Source: Oscillospiraceae bacterium
GTDB lineage: Bacteria > Bacillota > Clostridia > Oscillospirales > Oscillospiraceae
Length of the DNA: 64,000 bases
Reading direction: 5' to 3'
Assembly: GCA_015067945.1 (NCBI GenBank)
Contig: SVLM01000007.1
Coordinates: forward strand, 19,778 to 83,777
A program made the position numbers and the translations under genes. Each line of letters begins with the position of its first letter. The first letter of the stretch is position 1. This document shows, piece after piece, positions 56,251 through 64,000 of this stretch. The notes beneath the pieces are model-generated. The model was not told the origin of the DNA. It ran no database searches and worked only from the letters and a program-made list of their open reading frames with translations.

Positions 56251-58227
56251 ATGAATAAAAAGCTGGGAAGACTGTTCTGGCCCGGACTTTGGCTCTATTT
56301 TGTCTTCATGGCCGCTTTTGTGGCGGCGGCGGCTCTGCTGGGGCAGTATGTGCTGGCCGCGGCAGAAGGTGCCGTCATGCTGTTGGTGATCACCTTTTAC
56401 ATTTATTGCCGGATAAAGCGGCGTCGCACCATTCAGCAGTTTGTCAAATCCGCCTTTAATTCCTACGAATCCGTCAGCGGTACAGACACCCCCTTCCCCA
56501 TGGCCTTAATCCGTCTTGGCGACAACAGTCTGATCTGGGCCAATGACCGATTCAGCCAAATCACCGGTTACCAGTCCAAGTATCTGGAGCAGCCCCTGCA
56601 CGGAATTCTGCCCGGTCTGTCCACCGAGTGGCTGGCCTCCGGCAAACACGAATACCCCTACGATATGACCATCGGTGATCGTCGCTACCGGATCTATGGC
56701 ACCACCACCCGGGCAGACGACCCGGAGCAGACCGTGCTGGCCATGTTGTACTTCAGCGACCTGACCGAGCTGTATCAGGTTCGGGACGAATACATCCGCT
56801 CCCGTCCTGTGGTTTCCATCATCCTCATCGACAATTATGAGGAGCTGATTAAGAACCTTTCCGAAAGTGCCATCTCCAACCTGAACGCCCAGATCAACGA
56901 TGTGATCACCAAGTGGTGTGAGCCTTGCCACGGTCTGCTGCGTAAAATGGAACGCAACCGGTTCCTGTTTGTGTTTGAAAAGAAGGATCTGCAGCAGGCA
57001 ATCGACAACAAGTTCACCCTGCTGGAGGATATCCATGAGGTTACCAGTCCCTCCGGTCTTGCCGCCTCCATCTCCATCGGCATCGGTGTTGACGGCAGTA
57101 ATTTCGACGAAAGCTATAATTTCGCTGCTTTGTCCATCGAAATGGCCTTAAGCCGCGGCGGTGACCAGGCCGTTATCAAGGATCGGTTCAATTTCACCTT
57201 CTACGGCGGCATCGCCAAGGAAGCCGACCACAGAAGCAAGGTTCGCTCCCGTGTAACCGCCAATTCCCTCATGGAGCTCATCAGCCACAGCAGTCAGGTG
57301 TTCATCATGGGTCACAAGAATGCCGACATGGACGCTGTTGGTGCCGCCATGGGCATCAGCTGTATGTGCCGTAAGAAAGGCAAGCAGGCACACATCGTGC
57401 TGGATCTGGAGAACAATTCCGCCGAACGGCTGATCGAGGAGATCCGTCAGGTTCCGGAATACCGGGATGTGTTCATTTCCGCTCAGGATGCTCTGTTCCT
57501 GGCAGATAACCATAGCACACTGGTGGTCGTGGACACCAACCGCCCCGACCAAGTGGAGAGCAAAGCTCTTCTGGAGTCCATTTCCAAGGTCTGTGTGGTG
57601 GATCACCACCGCAGAGCCGCGGATTATATCAACCCTGTGGTAGTAAACCTGCACGAACCCTATGCTTCCTCCGCTGCAGAGCTGGTTACCGAACTGCTGC
57701 AGTATTCTGTGGAAAAAACCGACGTTATGCCCATTGAGGCCAAGAGCCTGCTGGCAGGTCTGTTTCTGGACACCAAGAACTTTAATGTCCGCACCGGCGA
57801 ACGAACCTTTGAGGCCGCCGCCGTCCTGCGTCAGTGGGGTGCGGAGACTGTGGAAGTCAAGAAGCTGCTGCAGTCCGACTTCCAGGACACCATGGCCAAA
57901 TATCAGATCATCAAGGCCGCACGGCTGTACCGTCAGGACATTGCCATCGCGGCACTCAACAGCACCACCTCCCGTACCCTGGCAGCACAGGCTGCAGATG
58001 AGCTGCTGAACATTTCCGGCATTTCCGCTTCCTTCGTGCTGTACCCCGATGAGGATCAGGTGTTCGTGTCCGCCCGTTCCATCGGTCAGACCAATGTACA
58101 AATGATTCTTGAGCCCTTAGGCGGCGGCGGCAATACCGCTACAGCCGGTGCTCAGATCCGCAATACCACCGTCAAGGATGTGCTGGATAAGCTGGTGGCA
58201 TCCATTGACCAATTCTATGAAGAATAA
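56251..58227 (+). CDS. gdpP: Cyclic-di-AMP phosphodiesterase GdpP
   Basis: 658 residues. Two N-terminal membrane helices (about 8-50), a PAS domain (about 75-170: LIRLGDNSLIWANDRFSQITGY), a degenerate GGDEF domain (about 180-305, without the GGDEF motif) and the DHH/DHHA1 domains (about 335-655). Active-site motifs are present: GHKNADMDAVGAAMG near 353, VVVDTNRPDQ near 428, and VVDHHRRAADY near 449. Cleaves c-di-AMP and so controls osmolyte uptake and wall stress. First of gdpP-rplI-dnaB, a conserved Firmicutes order. SD AAGGAGG. Confidence 0.95.
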   Translation: MNKKLGRLFWPGLWLYFVFMAAFVAAAALLGQYVLAAAEGAVMLLVITFYIYCRIKRRRTIQQFVKSAFNSYESVSGTDTPFPMALIRLGDNSLIWANDRFSQITGYQSKYLEQPLHGILPGLSTEWLASGKHEYPYDMTIGDRRYRIYGTTTRADDPEQTVLAMLYFSDLTELYQVRDEYIRSRPVVSIILIDNYEELIKNLSESAISNLNAQINDVITKWCEPCHGLLRKMERNRFLFVFEKKDLQQAIDNKFTLLEDIHEVTSPSGLAASISIGIGVDGSNFDESYNFAALSIEMALSRGGDQAVIKDRFNFTFYGGIAKEADHRSKVRSRVTANSLMELISHSSQVFIMGHKNADMDAVGAAMGISCMCRKKGKQAHIVLDLENNSAERLIEEIRQVPEYRDVFISAQDALFLADNHSTLVVVDTNRPDQVESKALLESISKVCVVDHHRRAADYINPVVVNLHEPYASSAAELVTELLQYSVEKTDVMPIEAKSLLAGLFLDTKNFNVRTGERTFEAAAVLRQWGAETVEVKKLLQSDFQDTMAKYQIIKAARLYRQDIAIAALNSTTSRTLAAQAADELLNISGISASFVLYPDEDQVFVSARSIGQTNVQMILEPLGGGGNTATAGAQIRNTTVKDVLDKLVASIDQFYEE

Positions 58228-58239
58228 GGAGATCTAACC

Positions 58240-58686
58240 ATGAAAGTTATTTTGCTGCAGGATGTAAAAGGCAAAGGCAAGAAAGGTCAGATGATCGAGG
58301 TTTCCGACGGCTACGCCAGAAACTTCATGCTGCCCAAAAAACTGGCCATTGAGGCTACCGCCGACGCCATCAACACCATGCGTATGAACGATAAGGCCAC
58401 TCAGGAACGCATCGCCAAGGAAAAAGCCGAAGCTCTGGCTCTGAGCAAGCAGCTGCGGGAGATGACCCTGGTGGTCACCGCCAAGGGTGGCGGTGCAGGC
58501 CGTCTTTTTGGCTCTGTTACCAACCAGGAAATCGCCGACGCACTGAAGGCAAAGTCCGGTATCACGCTGGACAAGCGGAAAATCGTCATTTCCGATCCCA
58601 TCAAGTCTGTCGGCACCTACACCGTCAACTGCAAGCTGGGCTATGAGATCACCGCACCTCTGACTGTGAAGATCGAGGAAGCCTGA
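58240..58686 (+). CDS. rplI: 50S ribosomal protein L9
   Basis: 148 residues, usual length. N-terminal RNA-binding domain [36 protein letters not shown], the long connecting helix and the C-terminal domain ([21 protein letters not shown]). It starts 12 bases after gdpP with SD AAGGAGATC. Confidence 0.98.
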   Translation: MKVILLQDVKGKGKKGQMIEVSDGYARNFMLPKKLAIEATADAINTMRMNDKATQERIAKEKAEALALSKQLREMTLVVTAKGGGAGRLFGSVTNQEIADALKAKSGITLDKRKIVISDPIKSVGTYTVNCKLGYEITAPLTVKIEEA

Positions 58687-58723
58687 GCACTCCATATACA
58701 GAAAAAGAGAGAGGAGGCCCCCC

Positions 58724-60064
58724 ATGGATGAAGAATTGCTGAACAGTCAACCACCTCATTCACTGGAGGCAGAGCAGTCTGTTCTGGGTTCGATTCTGAT
58801 CGACAGCCAGTGCGTCGCGGATGTCATTGGCATTGTTCGTGCAGATGATTTCTATCTGCAGCAGAATCGGGAGATCTATCAGACCATCTACACCATGTTT
58901 AACTATTCCCAGGTCATCGACCCGGTCACCGTACTGGATAAGATGAAAGAGCTGGGTTTCTACAACGACAAATCCCGGGATTACATTCTCCAGCTGATGG
59001 AGATCACCCCTACCGCCGCCAATGTGGTGCGGTATGCCAATATTGTCCGGGAAAAAGCCATGCTCCGGGGCCTGAAAAAGGCCGGTACGGAGATCGTGGA
59101 GCTGGTATCCTCCGAAACCGGTTCCCCGGCAGAAATGCTGGAGCTGGCCGAGAAGAAGATCTACGCCCTGCGTAAAGGCGAGCGGGAGGATTCTTTAGAG
59201 CATATCGGCACCGTTTTGCATAAGGTTTTTGACCGACTGACCGAGCTGAGTCAGTCTGACTCTGCAATTCCCGGTCTATCCTCCGGTCTGCGGGATCTGG
59301 ATCACAAGATCAACGGCCTGAACAAGTCTGACCTGCTGCTGGTTGCCGCCCGTCCGGCTATGGGCAAATCCGCATTTGCCCTGAACCTTGCGTTGAATGT
59401 CGCCAAAAAGTATAAGAAAACCGTGGCCATTTTTAATCTGGAAATGTCCCGGGAGCAGCTTGCCATGCGTTTGCTGGCCAGCGAAAGCTTCATCGAGCTG
59501 CAAAAGCTGGCCACCGGTAAGCTTAGCGAGGAAGAGTGGACCAAGCTGTGCATGGCTTCTGCCGCTTTGAGTCAGGTGGATATCCGTATTGACGACAATC
59601 CCACCGTTACCGTAGCGGATATCAACGCAAAGTGCCGCCGTCTGGGTGACGATCTGGCATTGGTGGTCATCGACTACCTGCAGCTGATGCAGGGCTCCGG
59701 CTACGGCAAGAATAGTGACAACCGCGTCAATGTGGTCAGCGACATTTCCAGAAGCCTGAAGGTCATGGCCAAGGAACTGAATGTTCCCGTGGTCTGCCTG
59801 AGCCAGCTTTCCCGTGCTGTGGAAAGCCGCACCGACAAGCGGCCCGTTCTGTCCGACCTCCGGGAATCCGGTGCTATCGAGCAGGACGCAGACTCGGTTA
59901 TGTTCCTGTACCGGGATGACTATTACCACGAAAATTCCGAAGAAAAGGGCATTTCCGAATGCATCGTAGCCAAAAACCGCCATGGCGAGACCGGCACAGT
60001 AAAAATGCAATGGTTTGGCCAATACCAGCTCTTTACCGACCGGGAGTGGAAGCATGCTGACTGA
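58724..60064 (+). CDS. dnaB: Replicative DNA helicase DnaB
   Basis: 446 residues, hexameric fork helicase. N-terminal primase-interacting domain (LEAEQSVLGSILIDSQ) and C-terminal RecA-like domain: Walker A AARPAMGKSAFALN near 206, FNLEMSREQLAMRLL near 233, Walker B LVVIDYLQLM near 313 and LSQLSRAVE near 361 followed by SDLRESGAIEQDAD. Overlaps tilS by 11 bases. Confidence 0.97.
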   Translation: MDEELLNSQPPHSLEAEQSVLGSILIDSQCVADVIGIVRADDFYLQQNREIYQTIYTMFNYSQVIDPVTVLDKMKELGFYNDKSRDYILQLMEITPTAANVVRYANIVREKAMLRGLKKAGTEIVELVSSETGSPAEMLELAEKKIYALRKGEREDSLEHIGTVLHKVFDRLTELSQSDSAIPGLSSGLRDLDHKINGLNKSDLLLVAARPAMGKSAFALNLALNVAKKYKKTVAIFNLEMSREQLAMRLLASESFIELQKLATGKLSEEEWTKLCMASAALSQVDIRIDDNPTVTVADINAKCRRLGDDLALVVIDYLQLMQGSGYGKNSDNRVNVVSDISRSLKVMAKELNVPVVCLSQLSRAVESRTDKRPVLSDLRESGAIEQDADSVMFLYRDDYYHENSEEKGISECIVAKNRHGETGTVKMQWFGQYQLFTDREWKHAD

Positions 60065-61334
60065 TCTGCTGTCCCAGCTTCGTCGCTATGATATGGTGCA
60101 GCCCGGGGACACGGTATATGTGGCCGTATCCGGCGGAGCGGACTCCATGGCCCTGCTGTGGGGTATGTACCTGCTCCGGGAGAAAATGGGTATAAAATTG
60201 GCTGCGGCCCATTTTAACCATCACCTTCGGGGTGCAGAATCTGACCGGGATGAGGCCTTCGTCCGGGAGTTCTGTGACCGCTGGGATATTCCGCTGGCGG
60301 TAGGTCAGGGGCAAGTCACCCCCGGCAAGAAGGGTTTGGAGGCTGCCGCCCGGGAAGCCAGGTATGCATTTTTACGCAGCCTGCCCGGTAAAATCGCCAC
60401 TGCCCACACTGCCGACGACAACGCCGAGACGTTACTGCTGCACCTGATCCGTGGCACCGGCCTGAAGGGGTTGGGTGGAATCAACCCCGTGAACGGCATT
60501 GTGATCCGCCCTATGCTGGATGTCACCCGGCAGCAGGTGCTGACCTTTTTGGAAGAAAATCACATCCCCCATGTGGAGGACAGTTCCAATGCCGGCGACC
60601 AATTTCTGCGTAACCGCCTGCGACATGATATTATGCCGCTGATCCTGCGGGAAAATCCCCGGCTGGCAGAAAACCTATCCGCCACCGCCCAGCGACTGCG
60701 GCAGGATGAGACCGCTTTGGCAGAGCTCTCCCGTTTCGACGAACTGCCTACAGTGCCACAGCTGCAAAGTCTCTCCCCCGCCCTGCGCAGCCGTATGCTG
60801 GAGCAATTCCTGCAGCAGTGCGGCGTAAGAGAACCGGAAGCCAATCACATTGCTTTGGCGGAAAGTCTGGTGTTTTCTCCAAATCCCTCCGCCCGGGCCA
60901 ATTTCCCCGGCAATGTAACCATCTGCCGCAATTATGACCGGCTGGTGCCGGCCCCCGAAAGCGTTGCACTGCAGCCCATTTCCCTGCCGGAAAGCGGCAC
61001 GGTGGAGTTGCCCGAATACCGTCTGCGAATTACCGTCTCCCCCGCAACCGAAATCATCAATACCGCCGATACCTTTACTGTCTGCCCGGAGGGACAATTG
61101 TTCCTACGCAGTCGGCAAAGCGGCGATAACATCCGCCTCCCCGGCGGTACAAAATCCCTGAAGAAGCTATTCATCGACCGTAAGATCCCTGCTGCAGCCC
61201 GGCAGCAAATCCCCATTCTCTGCGACAGCAGAGGCATCCTTGGCGTGGTCGGCATCGGCGTCCATCTGGACCGGGCCGCCGACACCCTGCCCGCCGCAAC
61301 CGTCCGTTTTGAAACTCTGGAACACACCATATAG
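60054..61334 (+). CDS. tilS: tRNA(Ile)-lysidine synthase
   Basis: 426 residues. Adds lysine to C34 of tRNA-Ile(CAU) so it reads AUA. PP-loop VAVSGGADSMALL near 24, AAHFNHHLRGAESDRDEAFV near 59, ATAHTADDNAETLLLHLIRGTGLKGLGGI near 115, and C-terminal TilS domains. ATG 60054 has GGGAGTGG 3-10 bases upstream and overlaps the end of dnaB; an in-frame upstream ATG at 60015 lies deeper in dnaB. Gene order tilS-hpt-ftsH matches B. subtilis. Confidence 0.95.
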   Translation: MLTDLLSQLRRYDMVQPGDTVYVAVSGGADSMALLWGMYLLREKMGIKLAAAHFNHHLRGAESDRDEAFVREFCDRWDIPLAVGQGQVTPGKKGLEAAAREARYAFLRSLPGKIATAHTADDNAETLLLHLIRGTGLKGLGGINPVNGIVIRPMLDVTRQQVLTFLEENHIPHVEDSSNAGDQFLRNRLRHDIMPLILRENPRLAENLSATAQRLRQDETALAELSRFDELPTVPQLQSLSPALRSRMLEQFLQQCGVREPEANHIALAESLVFSPNPSARANFPGNVTICRNYDRLVPAPESVALQPISLPESGTVELPEYRLRITVSPATEIINTADTFTVCPEGQLFLRSRQSGDNIRLPGGTKSLKKLFIDRKIPAAARQQIPILCDSRGILGVVGIGVHLDRAADTLPAATVRFETLEHTI

Positions 61335-61345
61335 AAAGGCTTGTT

Positions 61346-61888
61346 ATGGATAAAGATATCGAAAGCATTTTACTGTCCGAGGAGGATATTCAAAACCGCA
61401 TAAAGGAACTGGGTCAAATTCTGACGGAAGAATACGCAGGGAAAAATCCCGTGATCATCGGCGTTATGAAGGGCGTTGTGATCTTCTTCTCCGACATGAT
61501 CAAGCAGATCAAGGTACCCTGCCAAATGGATTTTATGTGGATTTCCTCCTATGCCGGCACAACTTCCACCGGCAACATGGTGGTACGCAGTGACATCTCT
61601 GCCGACATTGAAGGCCGCCACGTGCTGATCCTTGAGGACATTTATGACACCGGCAATTCCCTGACCTTTGTCCGGGAGCATCTGTTGAAGAAGAACCCTG
61701 CCTCCCTGAAGATTTGCACCCTGCTGGACAAGCCTTCCCGCCGCAAACACGGCATTACCCTGCAAGCGGACTATGTGGGATTTGAAGTGCCCAACGCATT
61801 TGTGGTGGGCTACGGTCTGGATTACAACGAATATTACCGGAATCTGCCCTATATCGGCATCCTGAAACCGGAAGTTTACACAGATTAA
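61346..61888 (+). CDS. hpt: Hypoxanthine phosphoribosyltransferase
   Basis: 180 residues. Salvages hypoxanthine/guanine with PRPP. PRPP motif [14 protein letters not shown] near 93, LLDKPSRRK near 125 and [18 protein letters not shown] near 153. In B. subtilis HprT binds TilS and FtsH products of this same cluster. It lies 11 bases after tilS and 13 before ftsH. Confidence 0.96.
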   Translation: MDKDIESILLSEEDIQNRIKELGQILTEEYAGKNPVIIGVMKGVVIFFSDMIKQIKVPCQMDFMWISSYAGTTSTGNMVVRSDISADIEGRHVLILEDIYDTGNSLTFVREHLLKKNPASLKICTLLDKPSRRKHGITLQADYVGFEVPNAFVVGYGLDYNEYYRNLPYIGILKPEVYTD

Positions 61889-61901
61889 AGGAGAACCTGA
61901 T

Positions 61902-63788
61902 TTGAAGAAAAGACGTCCTTTTTCCATAATTCTGTATATCGCGATCCTTGCACTGGTCTTTTCGCTGATATTCGGAATTTTCGGAAACGGCACAGATGAT
62001 GTGCCTTATTCCACCGTGGTCAAGCTTTTGGCAGACGGCCAGGTGAAGAGTTTTGTAGTGGAAGGCGATAAAATCGCACTGTCTCTGCACACACCCTACG
62101 ACGGCAAGTCGGAGCTGATCTGCGACTTGGCAGATGCGGCCAGCTTCCGTGCTCAGGTACAGGATATTTTGGATATCCAGACTGCCACCGGCCGACTGGA
62201 ATCCTACCATTTTGTCCCTCAGCAGGGTTGGTCTGCCTTTGATTTTGTGCTGCCCCTGCTGATTGTCGGACTGGTTTTGCTGATCCTTTGGTTCCTGCTG
62301 ATGAGCCGTGCTCAGGCTGCCAGTGGCGGCGGTCCTGCCAACAATTTTGGCAAGGCTCGCACGACCCTGGGCGTACCCGGCGATAAGAAGGTCACCTTTA
62401 ACGACGTAGCCGGTGCAGACGAAGAAAAACGGGAACTGCAGGAAGTGGTTGACTTCCTCCGGGATCCCGAGAAGTTCACCAAGATCGGTGCCCGGATCCC
62501 CCACGGCCTGCTGCTGGTAGGCCCTCCCGGTACCGGTAAGACCCTGCTTGCCAGAGCCGTAGCCGGTGAGGCCGGTGTTCAATTCCTGTCCATCTCCGGC
62601 TCTGACTTTGTGGAGCTGTATGTTGGCGTTGGTGCCAGCCGTGTCCGTGATCTGTTTGAGCAGGCCAAGAAGCTGGCTCCTGCTATCATCTTCATCGACG
62701 AGATTGACGCAGTAGGCCGTAAGCGTGGCTCCGGCTTGGGCGGCGGCCACGACGAAAAAGAGCAGACCCTGAATCAGCTGCTGGTGGAAATGGACGGTTT
62801 TGCCCGCACTGAGGGCGTGATCGTTCTGGCAGCCACCAACCGTCCCGACATTCTGGATCCCGCCCTGCTCCGGCCCGGCCGTTTTGACCGCCAGATCTAT
62901 GTTGGCGTTCCCGATGCCAAGGGTCGTGAAGAAATTCTGAAAGTACACGCCCGGAACAAGCGGCTGGATAGCTCCGTGGATTTGAAGGTCGTTGCTCTGT
63001 CCACCTCCGGCTTTACCGGTGCGGATTTAAGTAACCTTTTGAACGAGGCCGCCATTCTGGCCGCCCGGGACAACCGTCCGGTGATCAACATGGAGGACCT
63101 GAACGAGGCCATGATGAAGATCCTGGCAGGTCCCGAAAAACGCAGCCGCGTCCGGCTCGCCAAGGATCTGCGGATCACCGCCATTCACGAGGCCGGCCAC
63201 GCAGTGGCTATGTACAACCTGCCCACTCACGACCCGGTGAAGCAGATTTCTGTGGTACCCCGGGGTCAGGCACTGGGCTTGACCTGGAGCATGCCTAAGG
63301 AAGATTCTGCCCACCTGACCCGGAACGAAATGTACGAGCAAATCGTATCCCTGCTGGGCGGCCGTGTGGCTGAGGAGCTGTTCCTGGGCGACATTTCCAC
63401 CGGAGCATCCAACGACATCGACCGGGCCTCCAAGCTGGCACGGGATATGGTTGCCCGCTACGGTATGAACAAAAACCTGGGTACTGTTTCCTATTTGGGC
63501 GGTGGTGAGGTGTTCATCGGTCGGGATTACCAGACCACCAAGAGCTACTCCGAGCAGGTGGCCGGCACCATTGATCAGGAGGTCAAGCTGCTGATCGACA
63601 AGGCCTATCAGCACTGTGCCGACATCCTCAGGGCAAACGAAGCCAAGCTGATGCAGGTTGCCGATTACCTGGTCGAGCACGAAACCATGACCGGCGATCA
63701 GTTTGCCGCCTGCATGGAAGGCCGTGAAGTAGGCGAGGCCTCCTCCACTTCCCTCTTTGATGAGCATATTTCTAAGGAAGAAGAGTAA
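61902..63788 (+). CDS. ftsH: ATP-dependent zinc metalloprotease FtsH
   Basis: 628 residues, membrane-bound AAA+ protease for quality control. Two membrane helices (about 8-28 and 108-130), AAA domain with Walker [20 protein letters not shown] near 207, Walker [16 protein letters not shown] near 263, the second region of homology [20 protein letters not shown] near 310, and the zinc site HEAGHAVAM near 428 with a later Asp ligand. Start TTG 61902 with AAAGGAG 8 bases upstream. No clear terminator follows, only a repeat. Confidence 0.97.
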   Translation: MKKRRPFSIILYIAILALVFSLIFGIFGNGTDDVPYSTVVKLLADGQVKSFVVEGDKIALSLHTPYDGKSELICDLADAASFRAQVQDILDIQTATGRLESYHFVPQQGWSAFDFVLPLLIVGLVLLILWFLLMSRAQAASGGGPANNFGKARTTLGVPGDKKVTFNDVAGADEEKRELQEVVDFLRDPEKFTKIGARIPHGLLLVGPPGTGKTLLARAVAGEAGVQFLSISGSDFVELYVGVGASRVRDLFEQAKKLAPAIIFIDEIDAVGRKRGSGLGGGHDEKEQTLNQLLVEMDGFARTEGVIVLAATNRPDILDPALLRPGRFDRQIYVGVPDAKGREEILKVHARNKRLDSSVDLKVVALSTSGFTGADLSNLLNEAAILAARDNRPVINMEDLNEAMMKILAGPEKRSRVRLAKDLRITAIHEAGHAVAMYNLPTHDPVKQISVVPRGQALGLTWSMPKEDSAHLTRNEMYEQIVSLLGGRVAEELFLGDISTGASNDIDRASKLARDMVARYGMNKNLGTVSYLGGGEVFIGRDYQTTKSYSEQVAGTIDQEVKLLIDKAYQHCADILRANEAKLMQVADYLVEHETMTGDQFAACMEGREVGEASSTSLFDEHISKEEE

Positions 63789-63796
63789 ATAAAAAT

Positions 63797-63845
63797 ATAG
63801 GGACGAGCAGTTGCTCGTCCACGGACGGCCAATGGCCGCCCCTAC
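63797..63845. repeat. Minimal copy of the GTAGGGGCG-family repeat
   Basis: Only the two end modules are present, back to back: ATAGGGACGAGCAGTTGCTC(GTCC) and CGGACGGCCAATGGCCG(CCCCTAC), 49 bp, forming two adjacent hairpins or one long imperfect palindrome. Confidence 0.75.
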
Positions 63846-63911
63846 AATTGCATTACAAACCCCCGGCAGATGCAAAATTGAACAGAACCAGTAAAAACGG
63901 ACAATAGACAA

Positions 63912-63953
63912 AATCCCCCCTGATGTAGGATAATAACTACACCAGGGGGGATT
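63912..63953 (+). promoter_or_regulatory. Long hairpin covering the ribosome site of the next gene
   Basis: AATCCCCCCTGATGTAG (63912-63928) pairs with CTACACCAGGGGGGATT (63937-63953) with a single A-C mismatch and an 8-base loop. The 3' arm contains the GGGGGGA that would serve as ribosome site for ATG 63958, so the stem should hide it in longer transcripts. Confidence 0.7.
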
Positions 63954-63957
63954 AATT

Positions 63958-64000
63958 ATGAGCAAACGAAGATACACCAATATGGTTGCCTTACTGCCCA
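63958..64000 (+). CDS. Start of a probable insertion-sequence ORF (truncated by window end)
   Basis: Only 14 codons are visible (MSKRRYTNMVALLP). The basic start followed by NMVALLP resembles OrfA helix-turn-helix proteins of IS3-type elements in gut Clostridia, as far as I recall them; with so little sequence this is a guess. The upstream hairpin that hides the ribosome site is a control style common in insertion sequences. Confidence 0.4.
   Translation, partial: MSKRRYTNMVALLP

Overview
The window is chromosomal DNA of a low-to-mid G+C gut-type member of the Clostridia, most likely order Oscillospirales (Ruminococcaceae/Oscillospiraceae-like). This is inferred from Firmicutes gene order (gdpP-rplI-dnaB and tilS-hpt-ftsH), strong AGGAGG ribosome sites with frequent GTG/TTG starts, SigA promoters close to TTGACA-17-TATAAT, a GGGtGRT-family operon, a MetF/MetV pair and many short palindromic repeats. 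There are no rRNA genes and no CRISPR array. Four tRNA genes are present (Gln-UUG, Lys-UUU, Arg-ACG, Gly-GCC).

Layout. 1-8.1 kb: a truncated cell-wall amidase lipoprotein, trmL, glycolysis (pgk, tpiA), Sua5-type threonylcarbamoyl-AMP synthase, coaE, an M18 aminopeptidase and a RodA/FtsW glycosyltransferase. 8.2-10 kb: an O-antigen-ligase-like membrane protein and two tRNAs. 10.2-11.6 kb: an orphan phage-type lysis cassette (amidase plus two small membrane proteins). 11.7-13.3 kb: metF-metV. 13.4-14 kb: a repeat-rich gap with tRNA-Arg and a duplicated piece of its 3' end. 14.1-15.9 kb: mutY and a PHP phosphatase. 16.3-20.6 kb: a divergent type IIA topoisomerase pair. 20.6-25.6 kb: YitT, a degenerate transglutaminase lipoprotein, an ECF sigma/anti-sigma pair and a CDF metal exporter.

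25.7-26.7 kb holds a four-helix-bundle (S23/IVP-like) gene, a lipoprotein gene and a dense array of hairpins. 26.9-29.3 kb is an amino-acid ABC transporter operon ending in a TrpR-like regulator gene. 29.5-32 kb is an A+T-rich island with a strong promoter, a leader-peptide-like ORF, strong RNA hairpins, a small lipoprotein and a secreted subtilase. 32.1-34.9 kb: a DUF1858 protein, trmK, a Nif3-like protein and yebC. 35-38.7 kb: surface and zinc-ribbon membrane proteins. 38.8-42.4 kb: an LtaS-like phosphoglycerol transferase and an alkaline phosphatase lipoprotein. 42.5-47 kb: a four-gene oxidoreductase operon diverging from an AraC regulator. 47-50 kb: a membrane protein followed by a second A+T-rich island of unknown genes. 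50-51.8 kb: the GGGtGRT / NifU-like operon. 52-55.8 kb: a PHP protein, Dus and RNase J with a structured leader. 56.3-63.8 kb: gdpP-rplI-dnaB-tilS-hpt-ftsH. A probable insertion-sequence ORF begins at 63958.

Most genes are housekeeping functions in short operons separated by clear intrinsic terminators. The accessory signal is concentrated in the two A+T-rich islands, the lysis cassette, the hairpin array next to the four-helix-bundle gene, and dispersed repeat families that recur across the window.
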